Source of the DNA: Spirochaetaceae bacterium
GTDB taxonomy: Bacteria; Spirochaetota; Spirochaetia; SZUA-6; Bin103
Direction: 5' to 3'
Length of the DNA: 18,524 bases
Assembly: GCA_028818385.1 (NCBI GenBank)
Contig: JAPPNY010000211.1
Coordinates: 1-18,524 of the forward strand
Position 1 is the stretch's first letter. Every line of letters begins with the position of its first letter. The notes beneath the pieces were generated by a model that saw nothing but the letters and a program-made list of their open reading frames with translations, searched no databases and was not told where the DNA came from. Positions 15,901-18,524 of this stretch are shown piece after piece. The translations under genes were made by a program, and so were the position numbers.

Positions 15901-16495
15901 GGAGCCGAAACAGGGTACGCAGCTCCCGCTCCCAGTTGCCGACCAAGCCGGCCGGCGGGACGATGAGCACGCGGCGGATCAGCCGCCGGGACAGCATTTC
16001 GCGCACATACAGGCCGGTCATGATGGTCTTGCCGGCGCCGGCGTCGTCGGCCAGCAGGAAGCGCAGGGGAGACTGCCGCAGCATGTGCTCGTACACGGCG
16101 ATGCGCTGGTGCGGCAGCGGATGGATCAGCGACGTCTCGGTGGCGAACGCGGGATTGAACAGGTGCCCGTACGCGAGACGATGCGCCTCCGCAACGGCCG
16201 CGACCGCGTCGGGATCGGCCGAGAAGTCCAGGCTCGGCGGCGCCTGTGACGCGTCGTACGCGGCTGGCTGCTCGGCGATCCGCTGCGTGGTATCGCTTTC
16301 GAGCTCGATGATCCGCCGCCACGCCAATTGGTTCGGGCGCGACTGCTCGTTCTCCCATCGGTTGACCGTGGCGTACGACACCCCGATCAACTCCGCCAAC
16401 TGCCCCTGGGTGAGCTCTCTGACGCCTCGGATGGTCTTGATCCTGAGCGGGTAGTCGGGTGGAATCTCGGCCGATGTAGCGGATGCGTACTTCAT
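12908..16495 (-). CDS. SNF2-family helicase with N-terminal XRE HTH and C-terminal DUF3883 nuclease-like domain (DrmD-like)
   Basis: 1195 residues from ATG 16495; the open frame extends to 16603, but the promoter -10 overlaps that extension. An XRE helix-turn-helix covers about 16-65 (LTQGQLAELIGVSYATVNRW). The SNF2 ATPase follows: Walker A DDAGAGKTIM at 150-159, DEAH at 252-255, TATPH at 302-306, then the helicase C lobe with TDAAGEGINLQ (605-615) and QRMGRIHRYGQ (634-644). A charged region follows, and the C-terminus is DUF3883-like, with D1107 (PGFD), E1121 and K1123 (CIEVKG) in a PD-(D/E)XK-like arrangement. Large SNF2 helicases with such tails accompany defence methyltransferases, for example DrmD in class 1 DISARM. 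It heads the operon and probably tracks or remodels foreign DNA. The HTH fusion is unusual and suggests sequence recognition or self-regulation. Confidence 0.92.
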   Translation of the reverse strand: MKYASATSAEIPPDYPLRIKTIRGVRELTQGQLAELIGVSYATVNRWENEQSRPNQLAWRRIIELESDTTQRIAEQPAAYDASQAPPSLDFSADPDAVAAVAEAHRLAYGHLFNPAFATETSLIHPLPHQRIAVYEHMLRQSPLRFLLADDAGAGKTIMTGLYVREMLSRRLIRRVLIVPPAGLVGNWERELRTLFRLPFRIVGGSDARSGNPFLGPDSDLVIISIDTLAGERSFRWLADPATAAYDLAVFDEAHKLSAHREPDYRVRKTGRYRLAEAIGGAGSDSERWSLPWSAQHLLLLTATPHMGKDDPYYFLWRLLLPDTLSTGDAFDRFPQESRRRHFIRRTKEEMVRFDGSPLYPQRNCDTLSYELSQGPGSEQELYDATTDYIRHYYNRARVLNRSAARLAMSVFQRRLASSTYALMRSLERRHDKIEALIAEIRGGRLSEEQLLRRQRRLDGLDDEFETRTADEDAGPDGAGERHEGFEDRALGATVAVNLGELEAERLKVASLLDSARSRLAAGDESKFDTLRQVLRDPRFGDEKLIVFTEHRDTAEFLVRRLESLGFAGRVALIHGGLPYRERDRQVEFFRRPVAEGGAGYLVATDAAGEGINLQFCWLMVNYDVPWNPARLEQRMGRIHRYGQEHDPVVIVNLVAGGTREGRVLKTLLDKLEAIRRRLRSDKVFDVVGRLFEDVSVRDYLEQAVTADGDDASERLDGRLTEEQVLALTERERVLYGDGGDVRGRLAELAGEAEHEHYLRLLPGYVRRFVEKAAPLLDVRVEGDLEGTFALAPRRPRAADALLPALEAYPEAARNRLTVYKPANREDAIWLHPGEPVFDGISAAIVGRFGGDALRGAVFVDPYATEAYLFHVALVSVQQCHPDDEGAGVSATARLLESRLIGLRQASDGPVEESPVERLLLLRGAEGHAPSRSPLAALARGMLSDAAEFAREDVSERLAHAHRQRLAADLPSRVEFVNRGFDFQAAELAAMRARLTAQARAGAARAQEDLIDVKERQRTLMATRARRLAELHAEADSIQTGEVEFLLHALVVPARDRKEAERFDAEVEALAIQVAAAYEERSGAEVKDVSRPAQARQAGLSDWPGFDLLSNRPDGERRCIEVKGRAADGSVEVSDNEWAKACNLRDQYWLYVVYDCATPRPRLMRVRDPFATLLIRSRESLAYTVTPGAVLEAAE

Positions 16496-16523
16496 ACTCT
16501 CAACGGAAGACTGTGCCGGCGTC

Positions 16524-16552
16524 AGCATACAGTACACGACGTGATCCGCCAA
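16524..16552 (-). promoter_or_regulatory. predicted sigma70 promoter of the helicase-headed operon
   Basis: On the minus strand, -35 TTGGCG (16552-16547) and -10 TATGCT (16529-16524) lie 17 bp apart, each matching 4/6 consensus bases. Transcription would begin near 16517, about 22 nt before the ATG at 16495. This supports that start over upstream alternatives, since an ATG at 16528 would sit inside the -10. The ribosome site is weak. By-eye prediction. Confidence 0.45.
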
Positions 16553-16558
16553 TGAGGT

Positions 16559-16574
16559 TGTAGCATATGTTACA
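16559..16574. promoter_or_regulatory. 16-bp palindrome, candidate operator
   Basis: The plus strand reads TGTAGCATATGTTACA. The two 8-bp halves are inverted repeats with one mismatch (TGTAGCAT against TGTAACAT). It ends 6 bp upstream of the predicted -35 of the helicase operon and lies in a short AT-rich patch within GC-rich sequence. The TGTA-N8-TACA form is typical of dimeric HTH regulators. Candidate binders encoded in the operon are the XRE domain on the helicase and the HigA-like protein; this pairing is inference. Confidence 0.45.
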
Positions 16575-16741
16575 TCGAAGATGCTCCTTGCGGATCTTCG
16601 CAAGCTGTGGGAACCCGACTCATGTCATCGGTGTCGGCGATTTCAGGGTCGGCGAGTACAAACGGCGTTCGCCGCGTCCGGGCTGGAACCGTACGGTGCT
16701 GGAGCGGGCCGTCGACCCGGATCGGGCGCTCGATCGACACC

Positions 16742-17051
16742 CTACTCGCCAGCCAGCCAATCGTGAACCATCGCCATTCTGTGGGTGCCGTAGCTGTCCA
16801 GCACCGGATGAATGTCGAGACCCTCAGGCACTGCTTTGGCGATCTGGTAGAGGCACCTGCGGAACTCTGCCGCCCGGTGGCGTAGGAAGCACGTGCCGAG
16901 CACCTCGCCGGTCGCCACGTCCAGGGCCGCGAACACTGACGTGGTCGTGGTGGCGGCGGTAGTCTTGGGTACGCCGTTCCGGGAGCCCCGGACGCATGGA
17001 CAGCGCCGGCTCGCTGTGCCCCAGGGCATCCACCACCGCGCGGCTCGACAT
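16742..17051 (-). pseudogene. IS630-family transposase remnant
   Basis: Two minus-strand frames carry adjacent parts of an IS630-type DDE transposase. One reads EPALSMRPGLPERRTQDY (about 17012-16960). After a frameshift near 16950 the other reads SVFAALDVATGEVLG, then LDIHPVLDSYGTHRMAMVHD, ending with a stop at 16742. LDSYGTH corresponds to the second catalytic aspartate region (LDNYGTH in intact copies). The first aspartate region is degraded, and the C-terminal part with the catalytic glutamate (normally after HFTPT-S-WLN) is missing. No terminal inverted repeats are visible. It is dead and marks an old insertion between the defence operon and the KAP gene. The rest of the 16575-17157 interval holds no convincing gene. 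Confidence 0.75.
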
Positions 17052-17157
17052 CGTCGTCCCCAATGGCTCCGGGCCGCGCCTCGTCCAGTAGAGCTCGGCG
17101 CGAGCGCGCGACTCGACGCCATGAACGGCGCGAGTACGGGCCGCTGCTGCTGCGACG

Positions 17158-17679
17158 TCAACTTCCTTGCTCGTGCTTACCAGCCGTATCCGACCCACTT
17201 CTGTGAAACCCGGTCCCCGTTACTAGAGCGCGGTAGCGTGCCCAGTGTTCCGATGACATGAGGCCTTCGACAGTCGATATGTACCCCTCCTCAGTGTGCC
17301 TCGTATCCGGTGCGCTTGTGATCCTTGATTTGAGGGACTTCCACAACTCGCCCTGCTTCCACTGTTCAAAATCGAAGTCTTTTCCCAAGCCATCAATGTA
17401 GCCCGCGTCGTTGAGGGCAACGAGCCCCACGAGTTGCGGAATCATATCCGTGACTGAACTATCTCCGGCCAAGAACCGCGCGTGATTTGCAAATCTTTTG
17501 ACACCCCGAAGCGTCCTCTTTTTTTCTAATACGAGAGGCTCCCACATCGCAAGCGCCTCGCGGAAATCCCGGGTTTCTTTGATACCACTATCGGGTTCCT
17601 TTCGTAGACTCCCAACCAAACTGGAAAACATAACTATCGTCAAGATGAAGCCAACGACTCCCACGGCTATCCAAGTCAC
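17158..17679 (-). CDS. C-terminal part of a KAP-family NTPase, or small membrane protein coupled to it
   Basis: 173 residues from a GTG at 17679 that overlaps the upstream stop by GTGA. It begins with a membrane segment (IAVGVVGFILTIVMFSSLVG, about 4-23). It then carries EPLVLEKKRTLRGVKRFANHARFLA (about 47-71), which resembles the NPR-x-KRF-N--R segment found in the C-terminal half of KAP NTPases. The upstream frame ends GSVRS, so joining the two frames would give a continuous KAP-like protein. I therefore favour one gene split by a frameshift over two natural cistrons, but the 4-bp overlap means translational coupling cannot be excluded. GC is lower than in the rest of the window. Confidence 0.6.
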   Translation of the reverse strand: MTWIAVGVVGFILTIVMFSSLVGSLRKEPDSGIKETRDFREALAMWEPLVLEKKRTLRGVKRFANHARFLAGDSSVTDMIPQLVGLVALNDAGYIDGLGKDFDFEQWKQGELWKSLKSRITSAPDTRHTEEGYISTVEGLMSSEHWARYRALVTGTGFHRSGSDTAGKHEQGS

Positions 17680-18470
17680 GATCGGACTGAGCCTCGCAGG
17701 TTCGCCAAGTCGTCGTCATCAACGATGGGGACCTTGACATATAGATTGATCAGCTTCTCAAGGTAACGGTCTGCGTAGGAGTCTTCATCCTCAGCAACCT
17801 GGGCGTTGTCGTTTCCGGTCTGTTCGTTCTGTATCGCGTCCCTCCCGGGCTGCCTTCGTTTCGGTGCGTGTTCCGCGACATCCCGGTGGTATAAGTCGAC
17901 TGCCCGCTTGACTTCGATCTCGTCTATCCCTAGCAGAACGAAGCACTCGCCGTTTGATGTCAGGAAGTTTACCGCTTCCAGGATCTCGACCGTCTGCGTA
18001 GGCCTGCAGCGATCCAGATCGTCGATAATAATCACCAAGCGTCGGTCATCAAACACTTTACACACTTCGCCAAAGGAGCGGCCGAACTGATATCGGAAGC
18101 TGAGCCGATCCCGAAACCGAGGAAACTGAACCCACGCCGCGGACGCACGCACCAGACTTGCTGGTGAAACGTCAAACGCTTTTAGGGGATTCCACCGACT
18201 CGCCAAGACCCACAGAACACCAGCCAGAGGGATCAGGCGTGGACTATTCCTCAGAACGTCGTCCCATGTGGCAGACCCAGACATAATGTTTGTCAACGTA
18301 TCCGGATTCGACACGATCACCCCAATCCAGACGAACATGATTACGATCAGGACGATGAACCGGATGACTGCGAGTGGGTGTTCCCGTGAACGGTCCATCA
18401 AGAGCTTAAGGCGGAACTCGGCGTTGGCAAAAAGAGAACGAGGTGTCGCATGACGTCTGATGGACTCCAT
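17676..18470 (-). CDS. KAP-family P-loop NTPase, Walker A part missing
   Basis: 264 residues from ATG 18470; an in-frame TAA lies just upstream. Two membrane segments are visible (PLAVIRFIVLIVIMFVWIGV at about 32-51 and LIPLAGVLWVLA at 79-90), then KAP hallmarks: Walker B LVIIIDDLDRC at 145-155, ILEAVNFLTSNGECFVLLGID at 163-183, and YADRYLEKLINLYVKVP near the end. In KAP proteins Walker A precedes the membrane segments, and no GxxGxGKT is present in this frame or in the 54 bases to the window edge. The gene therefore looks 5'-broken, or the Walker A half lies beyond 18524 in another frame. KAP NTPases are membrane-associated and often carried on mobile elements or in defence islands. It is not obviously part of the operon to its left. 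Confidence 0.75.
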   Translation of the reverse strand: MESIRRHATPRSLFANAEFRLKLLMDRSREHPLAVIRFIVLIVIMFVWIGVIVSNPDTLTNIMSGSATWDDVLRNSPRLIPLAGVLWVLASRWNPLKAFDVSPASLVRASAAWVQFPRFRDRLSFRYQFGRSFGEVCKVFDDRRLVIIIDDLDRCRPTQTVEILEAVNFLTSNGECFVLLGIDEIEVKRAVDLYHRDVAEHAPKRRQPGRDAIQNEQTGNDNAQVAEDEDSYADRYLEKLINLYVKVPIVDDDDLANLRGSVRS

Positions 18471-18524
18471 TAGCCCGGGTTATTCGCGCTCCAGCCCGAA
18501 AGTTGGCTGAATTGAGGATTCGAG

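Noticed and set aside
2536..16495. A complete class 1 DISARM system
   Set aside because: A DrmD-like helicase and a methyltransferase are present, but no DrmA, DrmB (DUF1998) or DrmC (PLD) genes; DUF499 and DUF1156 point to another type.
2536..16495. A BREX/Pgl system
   Set aside because: No PglZ phosphatase, no BrxC/PglY-like protein and no Lon-like gene; the methyltransferase is DUF1156, not PglX.
16567..16962. Plus-strand open frame over the IS630 remnant and operon upstream region
   Set aside because: No recognisable family and overlaps the transposase remnant on the other strand; considered chance.
1..18524. CRISPR arrays, tRNA/rRNA genes, or att-type direct repeats
   Set aside because: No spaced repeat arrays, no cloverleaf-like or rRNA-like sequence, and no duplicated flanking repeat was noticed by eye; an exact repeat search was not possible.

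Overview
This is a GC-rich bacterial window that reads as a defence or accessory island, probably from a Gram-negative or environmental lineage. The taxon cannot be fixed from the sequence. There is no rRNA, tRNA, CRISPR array or housekeeping gene. Nearly all real genes lie on the minus strand. The long open frames on the plus strand opposite them are codon-bias shadows. All functions below come from motifs read by eye; no database search was possible.

Layout from left to right. (1) 3-628, plus strand: the 3' part of a conserved gene of unknown function, broken by a one-base frameshift near 293, followed by the start of another plus-strand gene that ends in the next unit. (2) 2458-701, minus: an AAA-ATPase-like/DUF1703 protein with a PD-(D/E)XK nuclease tail and its own good sigma70-type promoter. 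(3) 16495-2536, minus: a long, tightly packed gene train. In transcription order it encodes an XRE-HTH/SNF2 helicase/DUF3883 protein, a small aspartic-protease-like protein that has lost its active site, a winged-helix plus nucleoside-deoxyribosyltransferase/TIR-like protein, a DUF1156 DNA methyltransferase, a HigA-like antitoxin without HigB, an OLD/AriA-like AAA ATPase, a small TOPRIM-like protein, a DUF499 ATPase, a 63-aa protein and a YgiT-type zinc-finger protein. (4) 17051-16742: a frameshifted IS630 transposase remnant. (5) 18470-17158: a KAP-family P-loop NTPase, split in two and lacking its Walker A part, with visibly lower GC.

The train looks like one defence operon. The SNF2 helicase, DUF1156 methyltransferase and DUF499 ATPase form a backbone related in logic to DISARM- and BREX-like methylation-linked systems, but DrmA/B/C, PglZ and BrxC are absent. 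A second module, HigA-like regulator + AAA ATPase + TOPRIM-like protein, sits inside the backbone. It is joined by 4-bp ATGA and GTGA overlaps and resembles the ATPase + TOPRIM logic of PARIS (AriA/AriB). A third possible effector, the deoxyribosyltransferase/TIR-like protein, is coupled to the methyltransferase by an ATGA overlap. A 16-bp near-perfect palindrome and a sigma70-like promoter precede the helicase gene, whose product itself starts with a DNA-binding HTH, so the operon may be self-regulated. This nested architecture is the most interesting feature of the window.
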